Of a DNA stretch of 64,000 nt, positions 1 through 11,756 are shown piece after piece. The notes below the pieces were generated by a model that saw only the letters and a list, made by a program, of their open reading frames with translations, did not search any database and had not been told where the DNA came from. This DNA is from Liolophura sinensis (lineage: Eukaryota > Mollusca > Polyplacophora > Chitonida > Chitonidae). The DNA lies in NCBI RefSeq assembly GCF_032854445.1, contig NC_088306.1, positions 12,583,386-12,647,385 on the forward strand, written 5' to 3'. The stretch's first letter is position 1. Each line of letters begins with the position of its first letter. The position numbers and the translations under genes were made by a program.

Positions 1-690
1 CCCTGATTGGTAGCCATTGTGATCCATGTTGACCTCTAAACTCATTGGTCACATGACCACTACAGATTTCTGTACAACCTGGCAGAAAAGACGTAATCTT
101 GAGTGAGAAAGGAATGGCCTTTATAAAATAATGTACTTCAACCCAAATATAAAATTATGTACATTCTGATTTTTACTTGATCGAATTCTGAGTACAAAAA
201 AAATAATAATAATAAAATGAAGGTAAATGAAGACTCTATTGATCACATAGAAAATATTTTTATGTAAATGAACACATGAAATTTTCATGACAAATCCATT
301 TCTGCCATTTTACCATTTAACTGCCAAAGAGAATAAAATGAATGTGAAGAGTATGAATAGCGATACATGAAACTCTTTCATCACAGAATCAGTTGTGTTC
401 TACACCATGGGTAACCGACATATTGCAGTTCAAAGGAAGCAAAATCACAGACATCAAAAAATGAAAGGGCTGCCATGTTATCAGGTGCAAGTTATCTCTT
501 TACCCTGAGAATGCAACTGTTTCCACTTATGTCACCTGGACCACGTTTGCCTTTTGAACCCATGAGTGTGTCAGCTGATACGTCATGCAGCACTGTGTTG
601 CTGGTTGCTCCAACATGGCAAATCCTTGTACAAATTTCACATTGAAAACTGATTTATAGTTACCACGAACGTCGGAAAAAAATGGCTACT
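1..690. other. Unique AT-rich sequence, no gene supported
   Basis: I see no open frame of coding character, no RNA gene and no repeat beyond a short A/T-rich stretch near 195-217. The only repeat boundary is the start of a truncated SINE-A near 691. Confidence 0.6.
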
Positions 691-886
691 TTCCACCCCT
701 GCTGTGAGTTCAACCCTGCTGTGAGTCCAGCTCGTGCTGGCTTCAACTCCGGCAACCTGCGAATGGTCGTGGGTTTCCCCCGGGCTCTGCCCAGTTTCCT
801 CCCACCATAATGATGGCTGTCATCGTATAAGTGAATATTCTTGAGTACGGCACAAAACACCAATCAAATAAATAAATAAATAAATC
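691..886 (+). mobile_element. SINE-A copy, 5' truncated
   Basis: The 3' two thirds of a SINE-A copy are recognisable: the 'gtgagttcaa' B-box region, the 'ggtcgtgggtttcccccggg' core, the 'cctcccaccataatg' block, the tail 'cttgagtacggc' and an (AAAT)n terminus. The tRNA-like head is missing or scrambled, and a short 'ctgctgtgagt' stretch is duplicated. A small minus-strand open frame across it is only translated repeat. Confidence 0.85.
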
Positions 887-1914
887 TTTCCATCCCATTT
901 CTAAATAACTCAGATTGCATTAGTTGTCTTTTTTTAATGGAATTAGTGATGTCCTCCACGCCTCGCCCATGCGCCCCCCGTGACAACCAGCTTTTGACAT
1001 GTGTGGTGAAAGGTACTCACCACCCAATCATGCGTCACTCGCTCACAGCAGAGGCTCCCAAGCTGTTTTCATGGGCTATATAAGACAGGATAAGAGAATA
1101 TATGTAAGACCACTTTGATTCATGCAGTCATCACAGAGGAATGTTGGAAACGCAGCAGAAGAAAGGCAGTAACACGTAAAATAAAAAAATGGCAGCTGAA
1201 ATTTAACGTGCTTAAAAAACCAATGACAGCGTTTGTAAATCTCTTTCTTGATGAAATCTGAAAGATGGATTAAAACATGATCAGGGTTACGCTTATCATT
1301 TAGAACTGTTTGGGTTGATACTCTTGATGATAATGTGGTGCGCTGGTTATGGGCATATACTTTACCTGGAAAACACTTTACATAGAGAAAATTATATGTC
1401 TATTATATGATTGCACTAAGCACCTGATTGGGAGTCATTATAAAAATTACCTGAATAAGGAATAGGCTCAGTGCTTCAGGAAGAGTGCATGGACAAAATC
1501 TGAAAACATGGAAAAGCACTATAACACAGTCATTACAGTCCTAAATGGGTACCAAACATGTGCATATAATTATGAAAAAAACTAGAATTCAGATGTCCAA
1601 AATACCACCTTCTGATCACTCAGCATTTACACGGGTAAATGCAAAATAAATATAATGATCATACTGTCATTATTATTTAAGCATGTTGATGTTTAGATCA
1701 TATACAAGATATGCACAAAACTCAATGAAATTGGTGCAATACTTTTCATGAAAGTAGTTACCTAACTGCTAATAAACTCCAGCATGCACAAGTTCCCAAG
1801 ACTGACAAAATCGTGTCTACAGTTAGGGTGATTTCGATATGCAAAATGTACGCTAAGTTTCATCAAAATCTGTGCAGTAGTTTAAAAGCACAATGCATGG
1901 ACAAAGTTGTGTCT
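887..1914. other. No gene supported; holds a possible promoter and a diverged repeat
   Basis: Besides the CCAAT/TATA pair annotated separately, I see no coding exon. From about 1690 the sequence enters a diverged interspersed repeat that is related to 44588-44830. Confidence 0.5.
1024..1084 (+). promoter_or_regulatory. Possible RNA polymerase II core promoter (CCAAT + TATA)
   Basis: A CCAAT motif at 1024-1028 lies about 50 bp upstream of TATATAAG at 1077-1084, inside 'gggctatataagacagg'. The surrounding 950-1090 stretch is richer in G, C and CpG than its neighbours. Transcription would start near 1107-1115 on the plus strand. The first downstream ATG (1141) opens only a 12-codon frame, so any transcript would need splicing or be non-coding. 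The motifs are seen; promoter function is inference. Confidence 0.25.
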
Positions 1915-1985
1915 ACAGACAGGCAGACTGACAGACAGGCAGACTGACAGACAGGCAGACTGACAGACAGGGTGATTCCAATAAA
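1690..1985 (-). repeat. Diverged interspersed repeat with an internal 16-bp array
   Basis: Read on the minus strand, this stretch matches 44588-44830: 'ggaatcaccctgtctgtc', then a 'tagayacra.ttttgt' block, then 'aaactactgcac.gattttgatgaaa'. Within it the module 'gacaaa.t.gtgtctacag' occurs twice (near 1803 and 1899). A perfect 16-bp tandem repeat (acagacaggcagactg, 3.5 copies) fills 1915-1970. The family is unnamed here; it has no coding content. Confidence 0.65.
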
Positions 1986-2850
1986 CATTGATCATACACC
2001 ACCCTGTTCTTTTATTGTATCCTGAAAAGATCCTATAGTAACAAGTTTTACACAAGCAGCCTTACTTGCTTGTTGGAATGGGTATACAAGCTGTGCGACA
2101 CATACTCCCTCCAATATATCATCCCTGGAATTTTGCAAAGCACCCTTAAAATCAGCCTGAAAACGTGTATATTAAGATGGCATTATAACTGTTATGATTA
2201 AACAAGAGAGACATCCCTGTCACATGAAAGCTCTGTTTTATACCCACGCAGCATTTGGACGCACCAAAGTTTATTATTCCCCTCTCACGATGGTACACCT
2301 TAGTGCTGACCTTGGTAAGGCAGGTACTGCATACAAATATTAGCAGGAGGCAATAATCACTTAGCAGAGGCCTTTTTTTTTCACTGCAGGTAATGTTCCT
2401 TAGTGAGATAATTCCCCCAATCAGTGGGATCTACGCATGCACATCTACGTACATGTATGTCAACTGGCTGTACTTTTTATGTAATGTTGTATATGAATAT
2501 TGTGTTGACAAAAAAAAAACTTATTAAGGAACTACTTATGCTGCACATAACCAATTTTGGATATTTTTATAAAAATGGCCAATCTACAAATATGTATTTC
2601 AAATGGCCCATTTCCTCAATTTTTGATCACAATTTAGAACAACTGATCCAGTTTCTCTCATTAGGGAAATGCCCCAAACTAATTCTACCATGTAACTTGA
2701 AAACATGATAGTACTATGCATGCAGACCAGAAAACAGTGAATAAAACAGAAAATGAACATGATAGTTGAATAATAGGCTATATCTTGCGATGCAATAGTC
2801 CACCAGTATCAATGTGATTAAAATGCCCACCTCAATTCACAAATATGACC
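1986..2850. other. No feature supported
   Basis: Unique AT-rich sequence. A 94-codon open frame at 2424-2708 has no recognisable domain, no coding-like composition and no plausible splice context. Confidence 0.5.
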
Positions 2851-2917
2851 TTACTACATCTTTGTTGCGCACATGATGGGGCCCTAGCTCGGGTCGCGTA
2901 TTCCCTTTGTTGTGTAG

Positions 2918-2977
2918 TTGCGAAATGTAACTCTTTATTTTCGTGTTGCTCGATAGAGAGTTACATTCCGCAACTGT
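2918..2977. repeat. 60-bp foldback palindrome
   Basis: The left arm (AGTTGCGAAATGTAACTCT) pairs with the right arm, whose complement reads AGTTGCGGAATGTAACTCT, leaving a short loop that holds CGTGTTGCTCGAT. It sits in a locally G+C- and CpG-rich patch (2860-3060). A related foldback lies at 3831-3943. It may be a small non-autonomous element or a structured remnant. Confidence 0.7.
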
Positions 2978-3511
2978 CTGTCCCGCGGTATATCAAACGC
3001 TGCGTTGCCGCAGAAGGTTCCGCTCAGAGTACATTAGCACAACAGGGAAGTCTGGCCGTCTTCTCGGACAAACTGGGTAAGTTGTGCCTTGCCAGGGTAG
3101 GCGTTAATCACTAAATGTCACACTCAGGTCAAACATTATGTTACACGATGATGACATCACATGGTGCATTCTAAATTTAATTCAAAGTCGTATATTACAC
3201 TACCTTGCCTGATCTGTTGAGACAACGACAGGCTGTAATCATGCTAAATTCGCACATTTTAAAACAAGTGAGCCATAGTTGTAGCTGTTTGCCGCCATTC
3301 TTAAACACGTTCCCTAGCGATTTTGTATTTACTTACCCACATACCACGAAGATTGAACAAAGGGAGACAATTATAGACGGACACATTGTATTCAAACACA
3401 CATTAAAACTCTTTTCAACAACGCTCTTTTATGGTCAAACACTGAGTGAGAAAAGACGTTCAGACTGGGTGAGATACCAGTCATCCAGTTATTTAACCAC
3501 CATACATGCAT
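2978..3511. other. No gene supported
   Basis: A G+C-richer patch to about 3060 grades into unique sequence. Open frames of 89 codons (2845-3114) and 110 codons (3205-3537) show no domain. The second runs into the neighbouring SINE. Confidence 0.5.
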
Positions 3512-3521
3512 TGACTGAGAT

Positions 3522-3780
3522 TTATTTATTTATTTGATTGGTGTTTTACGCCGTACTCAAGAATATTTCACTTTTACGACGACGGCCTGCATTATGGTGG
3601 GAGGAAACCGGGCAGAACCCGGGGGAAACCCACGACCATCTGCAGGTTGCTAACTGACCTTCCCACGTACAGCTGGAGAGGAAGCCAGGTCTTGAACTCT
3701 CAGCGACCGCATTGGTGAGAGGCTCTTGGGTCATTACGCTGCCCTAGCGCGCCAACCAAATGAGCCATGGAGGTCTGTAC
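3522..3780 (-). mobile_element. SINE-A copy, near full length
   Basis: On the minus strand it runs from the tRNA-like head ('atggctcatttggttggcgc', A-box like) through the B-box region and the 'gggtttcccccggg' core to the tail hairpin, ending in (AAAT)n next to 3521. Imperfect target-site duplications flank it: tgactgagat (3512-3521) and tgactaagat (3781-3790). The minus-strand open frame here is translated SINE. Confidence 0.88.
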
Positions 3781-3830
3781 TGACTAAGATGAACAAAATG
3801 TGCAAATGGATCCACCTAGGATTAAGATCC

Positions 3831-3943
3831 GTCTATCTTAGTTGCGGAATGTAACTTTTGAATCGAACAACACGAAAGAGTTACGAAAGTGTTGCTCGAT
3901 TTAAGAGTTTGGCCTGCGTTTTGCAGCTACGTCTATCTTAGTT
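3831..3943. repeat. Foldback sequence bounded by 13-bp direct repeats
   Basis: The 13-mer gtctatcttagtt occurs at 3831-3843 and again at 3931-3943, exactly 100 bp apart. The interval begins GCGGAATGTAACT, as in the 2918-2977 palindrome. It contains an internal hairpin in which ATCGAACAACAC pairs with GTGTTGCTCGAT. The direct repeats could be a target-site duplication around a roughly 87-bp foldback insertion. Confidence 0.55.
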
Positions 3944-5132
3944 CGTGTCACACTAAAGTTAATGTCGCACAAAGAACAAGAAACCGTAGTGGTGTAAGTG
4001 TTTCTACGGAGATGGAAAGTGAAATTGCATTTTGTGTTACATTTTTGTTACCTCCCCTTTCCAAAGCGCTCTTCAGTGTAAACATGAAGTTACGAAAAGG
4101 TGAAAGTTGCCACATGCTTACAAATTCAAGGTTTGTGAAAAGATAAATTCTTCAAAAGACGGCGAAAAAGGCGAATGTGTCATGCGTAAATCTTTCTACA
4201 TTTGTAAAGACAAAGTTCATGCCTTTGTTGGTTGCTGCTTTTCACACTAGAGTATCTGAAGGACGATAAGAGTTCTGTCCGATCCTAAATACATCTCCAT
4301 CCTACGCGCAACTTGATCGGGTGTCATGCGGACCCTACCCTGATTTTATGGCCAATGCGACCAGTAGGGCCTAAGCGTACAAAATAACACCACGAAAGTT
4401 CTGCAGAAATACTCAGACTATCTGTAAAGGTGACAAGATCGCTGGCAACGATTCAAACCTAGGCATTTTCCTGTGCAATAATGCTGGGACGACCGTTTGC
4501 TTCACGCACTCCGTTTGTTACTTAAAAGATAATGTGGTCTCTAGCTTATGATCTGTCTAACAGAATGATCGGCGGCCTATCGATCTTGATCGCATCTTAC
4601 GTAGAACTTGATTGGTCAGTGCATGACCTATGGTAGTCTTGTTCAGATTGTTTCATGGCACTAGCATGACACGATATGTTTTCAGTTACTGTACATTTGC
4701 TTAACTGGTAGGGCAGGAACTGGTGATGAGAAATCATGCCTAGGTGCTACTCTGCCTTAGTAGTGGAGTGGTTACTAATGGAAATGTAAAGTCTTAACCT
4801 CATTCCTGGACAACCAGAGACACCAGGTACTAGACCTTGCCATTGGTGAATATTTTTTTTTTATTCTGAGAGGTCATGGCAAATTTGTTTTAAGTTAGAT
4901 GAGTTTATGTGAGGTGCCAGTGTATGTCATAAAGCCTTGATCCGTGATCCTATGTCCATTATAGGTGGATGGTACGTCCATCTTGATTGGCTGTATGATC
5001 AGCATATGATGTGAATATCTTCCTTGGATATTATGCCCTTCCTGCGTTCATGTTCCGACCCACATCCATGCCTGATATATCATTAGGGTCAAACACTATT
5101 GTATGTGGTAAAATGGAATAGTTTACAGACTG
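3944..5132. other. No feature supported
   Basis: Mostly unique sequence. Similar short phrases recur ('acttgatcgggt', 'acttgattggtc', 'tcttgattggct', near 4310, 4608 and 4980), but not well enough to call a repeat. Confidence 0.5.
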
Positions 5133-5870
5133 CATGGATGCGAGCACCTGTGTCTGACATTCACATGGACATGCACATCCAGGCCTGTCATCTGACATTC
5201 ACGTCCATGTACTTCACCTGACTCACATAGTTCTCCACCTGACACACATACAGCCTCTTCACCTGACACACGTCCTGGCATTTCACCTGACATGCACACA
5301 TCCAGGCACATCAGCTGACATACACACTTGGACACTTCACCTGACACACACACCCAGGCTCTTCACCTGACATACACACTCGGGCACTTCACCTGACATA
5401 CACACATCCAGGCACTTCACCTGACATGCACACATCCAGGCACTTCACCTGACATACACACTTGGGCACTTCACCTGACACACATACTCAGGCACTTCAC
5501 CTGACATGCGCACATCCAGGCACTTCACCTGACACACACATCCAGGCACTTCACCTGACATACACATTTGGGCACTTCACCTGACACACATCCAGGCACT
5601 TCACCTGACACACACATCCAGGCACTTCACCTGACATGCACACATCCAGGCACTTCACCTGACATACACACTTGGACACTTCACCTGACACACATACCCA
5701 GGCACTTGCCCTGATATACACACTTGGATACTTCACCTGACGTACACACCGAGGCACTTCACCTGACATACACACATCCAGGCACTTCACCTGACATGCA
5801 CACATCTAGGCACTTCACCTGACATACACACTTGGGCACTTCACCTGAAACACACCCGGGCACTTCATCT
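5133..5870. repeat. Minisatellite, irregular 26-30 bp units
   Basis: Variants of 'cacttcacctgacatgcac' followed by 'acatccagg' or 'acttggg' repeat about 25 times. Unit length is irregular, and the left edge (5133-5330) is more degenerate than the core. Two minus-strand open frames that read as Met-Cys-Val-Ser-Gly-Glu-Val repeats are by-products of the array. Confidence 0.93.
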
Positions 5871-7123
5871 GACCTGCACTCTGCCCACTCTATGTACCCC
5901 AGTAGTGACTGTGTTGGAGTGGATGCTGATGTTCACTAAGGCCATAAATTTTGCGCCAGTGGACACTCCTGGTTGCTATCTAACCCTGAGAGAGAGGGGG
6001 GTATGAGATTTATTACCTACTCATCTGGTTTCCTAGGGTGTTAGAGACAAAAGCCTGCCTCTTTTTTTCCTGGAACAGCTGACCAGTAAACACCTACTTG
6101 TACAATCACAGCAGCTTTTTGTATATTGTATTTTGTGTCTAGGTATTTAGCCCTCAATGCCTTGGAACATTATCCTGAACAATAGTATTTTATTTACTTA
6201 TTAAATGGCTTGAGCCATGTGGGATCATTAAACTGTATTGTAAATTTTGGCATGTGGGTATACATATATGTATATATGTAAAATTTTCCCCATTGTTCCA
6301 GATCTTTAGTATTACTGCTCAAGAATTTATCCTGCAAGTTTTAAGTGATGTTCACTTTACTCATTCAGTGTTCTAGTGTTTTATTATTACCTATCAGCAA
6401 AACATTGAAATTTCTTAAATTGATTACATGCCATTTCCACAGTCTTTGGACAATTGTGAGATTTCCACTGGTAATTTCAAGACGTCACATGTTCTGTAGT
6501 GTTAGTACATGTATCTTTGTTGTTAATATTTTGGTACTTTTTATGGAAATACATATACTGCAATATTTAAGGCAATATTTATAGCCTTGAGTGCTCTTTA
6601 ACCATTTATTTGCAAATTCCAAAGGATTTGTGGGAAGCTAGTCACATGTATGCTAACCCCTAGCTGAGGCATGGTCAGAGGGATAATTTTCCATTCCACA
6701 TCCGGCAGCCATTAACCCCTGGACTGTGGGCTTGGCTGAAGCCTCTCTCTGGGTCCTTTTTTGGTTGTGTGACAAGATGGCAGAGCCCAGTGAATGTAAA
6801 CAAGCTGCTGTCAAATATCCATACAATTCTGTCACAGATGTATAATTGTGCCTTTGACTTTAATGTCATCCTTGGTCATCAGTAGTAACATGGATAACAT
6901 GGACTTACTCAGGGGTGATTTTTTAGCTCTCTTGTGATGAAATATTGAACTCTATTAATTTATTTACTAATTTGTGAACACGTGGATCCCATATGGCCAA
7001 GATGCATTGGACGATGATGGGTTTAATAATTCATCCTGTTACCTTGATAGTGGAATGTGCACTTTATTTTACATTCACAACGGTTAATTTCTCGGCCTAC
7101 GTTAGTGTTAATATGCACTGGCC
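5871..7123. other. No gene supported
   Basis: Unique AT-rich sequence with a short (TATATG) tract near 6258-6280. Small open frames (6345-6584 plus; 6653-6869 minus) have no recognisable domains. Confidence 0.5.
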
Positions 7124-7138
7124 ATACTTCTGTGTATG

Positions 7139-7388
7139 AGGGGCCTCCGTGGCTCAGTTGATTAGCGCGCTAGCACAGCGTAATGACCCAGGAGTCTCTC
7201 ACCAATGCGGTTGCTGTGAGTTCAAGTCCAGCTCATGCTGGCTTCCTCTCCGGTCGTAAGTGGGAAGGTCTGCCAGCAAGACGGATGGTCGCGGCTCTGC
7301 CCGGTTTCCTCCCACCATAATGCTGGCTGCCGTCATATAAGTGAAATATTCTTGAGTACGGCATAAAACACGAATCAAATAAATAAAT
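7139..7388 (+). mobile_element. SINE-A copy, full length, with perfect TSD
   Basis: The head 'ggggcctccgtggctcag' carries an A-box-like sequence and 'gagttcaagtcc' a B-box-like sequence, both derived from a tRNA and serving RNA polymerase III. The body and hairpin tail follow, ending in (AAAT)n. A 15-bp target-site duplication, atacttctgtgtatg, lies at 7124-7138 and 7387-7401, showing LINE-type target-primed insertion. This copy is head-out against the minus-strand copy at 7484-7740. Confidence 0.95.
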
Positions 7389-7483
7389 ACTTCTGTGTAT
7401 GTGCTCAATTGTTTATACATACACATACAAAACATGAGCTCATTGCATCTACTTTCACAAATTACATATTCATGGTAGATGGA

Positions 7484-7740
7484 TTTTTTGATTGGTGTTT
7501 TACGCAGTACTCAAGAATATTTCACTTATACGACGGCGGCCAGCATTATGGTGGGTGGAAACCGGGCACAGCCTGGGGGAAACCCACGACCATCTGCAGG
7601 TTGCTGGCAGACCTTCCCACTTACAGCCGAAGAGGAAGCCAGCATGAGCTGGGCTTAAACTCACAGCGACCGCATTGGTGAGAGGCTCCTGGGTCATTAC
7701 GCTGTGCTAGCGCGCTAACCGACTGAGCCACAGAGGCCCC
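7484..7740 (-). mobile_element. SINE-A copy, full length, inverted to its neighbour
   Basis: A complete SINE-A on the minus strand, with its poly-A side at 7484 and its tRNA-like head at 7740. An 11-bp target-site duplication, tcatggtagat, flanks it (7470-7480 and 7741-7751). About 95 bp separate it from the plus-strand copy, so a transcript across both could form a long hairpin. The open frames on both strands are translated SINE. Confidence 0.94.
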
Positions 7741-8057
7741 TCATGGTAGATTGATTTGTCAATTTCAAGGACATCACAGTCAAATTTATTGTACACAAGT
7801 AAATAATGCATGTGGTTATTTGTTTTGCGAGTTTATGATCCATATTTTAGCTTTATGCAATGGCAAGTTTATGGTACACATGTTTGACTGTTAGATATTG
7901 TATGTGGTGACTACCTTCACTTATGTGTATTTTATATAGTTGTGCAATGTGCATGATTGTCTGTGAAACTGCTAACATCTGCCAACTTTAATTGTCTGTG
8001 TATAGGCACAGCTTGTATTGTGCAACCACTCTTAACTCTTGACCACAATTCTTTAAA

Positions 8058-8294
8058 TAGCGCGGCGTAATGACCTAGGAATCTCTCAACAATGCGGTCA
8101 CTATGAGTTAAAATCCAGCTCATACTGGCATCCTCTTCAGCCATACGCAGGAAGGTCTGCCAACAACTTGTGGATGGTGGTGGGTTTCCCCTGCGCTGTG
8201 CCTGGTTTCCACCCGCCATAATGCTGGCCGTCGTCGTAGAAGTAAAATATTCTTGAGTGCGGTGTAAAACACCAATCAAATGAATATTTAAATC
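8058..8294 (+). mobile_element. SINE-A copy, head-truncated, older
   Basis: It begins inside the head at 'tagcgcggcgtaatgacc', skipping the A-box, and runs to the tail 'cttgagtgcggtg'. Many substitutions in the core suggest an older copy than those at 7139-7740. The minus-strand 126-codon open frame is translated SINE plus flank. Confidence 0.88.
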
Positions 8295-9794
8295 AATTCT
8301 TTTAAAGTACAACGTATGTCAGTCACGCACATGCGGGCACTTCGTCTGAATCATCTCAGATACCCTGAAGGACTACTAATTTCAACCATGACTAACTTGC
8401 CTATTTTTCCGTTTTCTGAGTGTTCTGTAGACTTTAGAAAGGTATTTTGAGGTTTACTTGGAACATGGGATGATATTCTATTGGAAAATTGTAAGTTTCA
8501 GTACCAAAAATAATATTTTGTGACATTTATTTGCCTCTTAAAATGTACTTTTGTGGGCAAAATTTTAGGTCATTTAGGGTAATCTCCCACTACAAATCAG
8601 TGAACAGTTTTAACTTCCTTCTATGTGCCTCTAGTAAAGGTTATTGCAAACCCAGAAGCATGTTCAGAACTCAGGGAACATGCTGGGAAATTAAAACACA
8701 AATCCTTTGCTGGCTTTAACGATGGAAAGTATGTAAACTGCTATTTTCTAGCATACTAAAATTTAATTCTGGATTCTACCTGGTCATTTGGCATATTTGT
8801 CGAAAAGTGTTTATAACTGGCAACTTTTATGTTTTACTTTACAAACTCTTTGTTTGGATTTTATGCTGTGTACATATAATGCCATTATAGTCAAGTGGAA
8901 AGGGATGGTTTTTAAAACCCCGAGCTGGAGACTTAGTCATTGTTCTTCATGTAATATATTTACAGTGCACTGACTTGTAAATGTGTCTGTCACGAAAGCT
9001 CTAGATTCCATTGTATCAGAATACATTTACCTGTAACCTTGTAGAGACATGCAAAGGGGCCTATGGTCAGTGGTACTAGGTTTGACCTCTAATGGTGTAT
9101 ACATGGGTGTATACATGATTCAAAGATATTTCACGGCAGCCAAGAGGGGTAAGTGGAGAAAAAAAGTCCTCATATTATACATGTAGATCAAGTTTAGGTG
9201 TAAAAAAAAAAAACAGTATGTGCATTACAGATCAGTTTTGTGCTTTGTATTATAGATGAGACCAAATGCAACAAATGGCCAAAGTAACCATTTGCAAGTT
9301 GTAAGAGGACAACCCAGTAGCGTGTAATTGTACATGGAGATGTTAAGAATTCAAAAGGAAAGGAGACCAAAGTGGATTTCCCTTGGTGTATGTATATGTA
9401 TTACAAAATTAAAGCATAGAAGTATCAGTCCTGCATTACTGTGTGTCAAAACAATGTGAAAAATTTCTGTTTGAAGGTCTGGCTAATTTCCAACATATTA
9501 TATACAAGTTTAGGGTGAACATGCTTTAGTTCTGTTCATTGTTTGCTTTTTTTTCTCCAGATTCAAATAGAATAAATCAGATACCGGGAAGCACTCAGCC
9601 AGGGTAAAGCTCTGCTACAGCTTGATGAACAAATTCCTATACTACAGACAAAGGGACAGTACTCCGTAATATGCATCACTACTAAAATTTAATAGATTGG
9701 TCAGTAATGCCCAAGGCCAACCTGTGCACAAAGTTTCGTCCACATTCAATGGCAAATGCAGAACCTCCTTAGCATATTCTTCTGTACTTCTTGC
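8295..9794. other. No feature supported
   Basis: Unique AT-rich sequence. Short open frames (8531-8719, 8788-8973) look like chance frames. Confidence 0.5.
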
Positions 9795-10065
9795 TACCGG
9801 GCTTGGTGCTTGGCACTGAGGCTTTACAGTAAAGAAACAGGACTGATTGTCCTGGTGTCAGTATAGTGGTATTGGGTAGGGTGTCATGTCTGGTGTCATA
9901 ATCGGCATGATACTTAAGTGGCGGCAGCATTTTGGTGGCATGGACTCACCCTGCCACAAGAAGACACTACATGTACACGCACCCAATGACTCCACATGGT
10001 CATGTGATTGAAAAATTGTTAAGTATGACGTTAAAACCCAAGCATTCATCCATTCTTTCTGTACG
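9795..10065 (+). mobile_element. SINE-C copy, 5' truncated
   Basis: It starts in the body at 'gcttggtgcttggcactgag' and continues with 'gtgtcagtatagtg', 'ggtgtcatgtctggtgtc', 'ggcatgatactt' and 'ccctgccacaagaagacac'. It ends with the shared tail 'gattgaaaaattgttaagta' and 'gttaaaacccaagcat'. The tRNA-like head present at 29805 and 48047 is absent. Confidence 0.88.
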
Positions 10066-11756
10066 ACAGTTAAATATGATTAAGTCAATAAAATTCCTTG
10101 AAAATTTCTGTTCATCTGAGCAGTTTGAAGATATAGCAGTTTAATGTGAGGTCAAGGCCCTCTGACATGCCTGAATTAGTGGAAGTAGATTTACATGTAC
10201 TTGTGTATTGAGGCAAAGAAAAGCTTTCATTTGTGGAGGTCTAGAGGTCTTAATAAGATAAACCAGAGAAGGAAGGTCTGCACATCTGATGTACTTCTCT
10301 GTATTAAGGCAGCTTCAGACAAAAGAATTAAATTACCAGTGAGCGTGTCAGGAATCCAGACCAAAATTACACAGTAAAAAACTGTCCACTGTGACAAGTT
10401 GTCTGTTTATTGTATCAAGATGGAAGAATTCACTTTGACGACCATTATGTAATTGGCATAATGCTCTGGGAGCTTTTATAATTTGTCAGTTACAAGAAAT
10501 CAGCAGTTTTTCTCAGGCAGTTTGTAAAAAAAAAAAAGAAACTCTTTCGGGAAGGATTAGCTCTTTGATCCCAAGCTTGTGTTCAAAGTAATTGAAACAT
10601 CAATTTCCACATCAGATTTGATGTTGAAAGCTTAATGGTTGTCTTGAAAGAATCAGTGAAGCCTGAAAAACACAAAAACTGTTGTTGTACATAACATAGT
10701 GACATTACAGTCACACTCACTTGCCGCCATTACTCGACACTGTCAACATTTTTAAATGTAACATGGCATTTCTTTATGGTGCCATGTATTAAAAATGCAC
10801 ATGGGAAACTGTATTGCATGTCAACTTGTTTAATGATAGTTTTATATTGTTTGTTTTAGTATACCCATTTTGCCAGCATTTGAAGACTTGTCCTGCTGTA
10901 GAGTGATTTTGTGGAGAGTGAGGTTTCTTTTTGTACGTTTGTTTATTTGGGGTTAGTGCTATGTAATGTTCAGTGAAATCTATATACTCTTTACAGTAAT
11001 TCTATCCCTTCAGTCCAAACTCCTCACCTGTAATATACAGGTTTTCCGGTTTTGTAAGTCATTTGCTCTAAAGCGTGACAGTTGACGTGGGAACGAACTT
11101 TTGATAGGAGTCTTGTGTAGTGAGGCTGTAGTTGGGATGTGGCTTCCAGCCTTTTTGGCATCACTGATGTGTTAGATTTAAAGACTTTGGGGAAGAAATT
11201 CATCATTAGTGAATCGTACTAGGTAGGGATATTGCATATAACTGGGTTCGTATTAACTTGTACCTTGTCGTCATGGTTACTAGCTTGCAGGTGGAATGAT
11301 ATTTAAAATGTTATTGAGGATTTATAGTAAAATTACATGAGTTAGTGTCGTCTCGTAAATGATGTTTAGTTACAAAAGTAGAGGTAGTAGGTTTTTCATA
11401 TTTGCATACCTTTAGAGTATAAATAGGGGATTAAGCAGCAGTTAAATGTTTTTACATGTATTGTTTAGACTTTGTTTAAATGCAGTGTTTCTAATTTTTT
11501 GGAAACACAAGTTTTAGTTAAGTTATGTACTGAGTAGACAAGCACAGCTGGGCAATTAAATGCTTTCTCTAAGGTCGTCGCTGGGGCTGTGAAAGTCCAG
11601 CCCTAATGTGAACAGGGCAGTGAGGTGTTAGTCACCACCTTGGGCAGTCATCAGCTTGGTTAGTCACCTAGATGACAGCAATGCACATCACTCCCTCTGA
11701 TTTTGTGTTTGTGTCAGTGATTTGCCTACCACCTACCATCCCCTAATGTTAGTGAT
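10066..11756. other. No feature supported
   Basis: Unique AT-rich sequence without repeats I can recognise. Short open frames have no domain signature. Confidence 0.5.

Noticed and set aside
7150-7220. tRNA gene at SINE heads
   Set aside because: The A- and B-box-like motifs are present but the sequence cannot form a full cloverleaf with acceptor and anticodon stems; they are SINE promoter relics.
7409-7697. Recurrent conserved peptide (Phe-Asp-Trp-Cys-Phe-Thr...) seen in several frames across the window
   Set aside because: It is translated SINE-A, found wherever the element lies in the right orientation, so conservation reflects repeat identity and not a protein.
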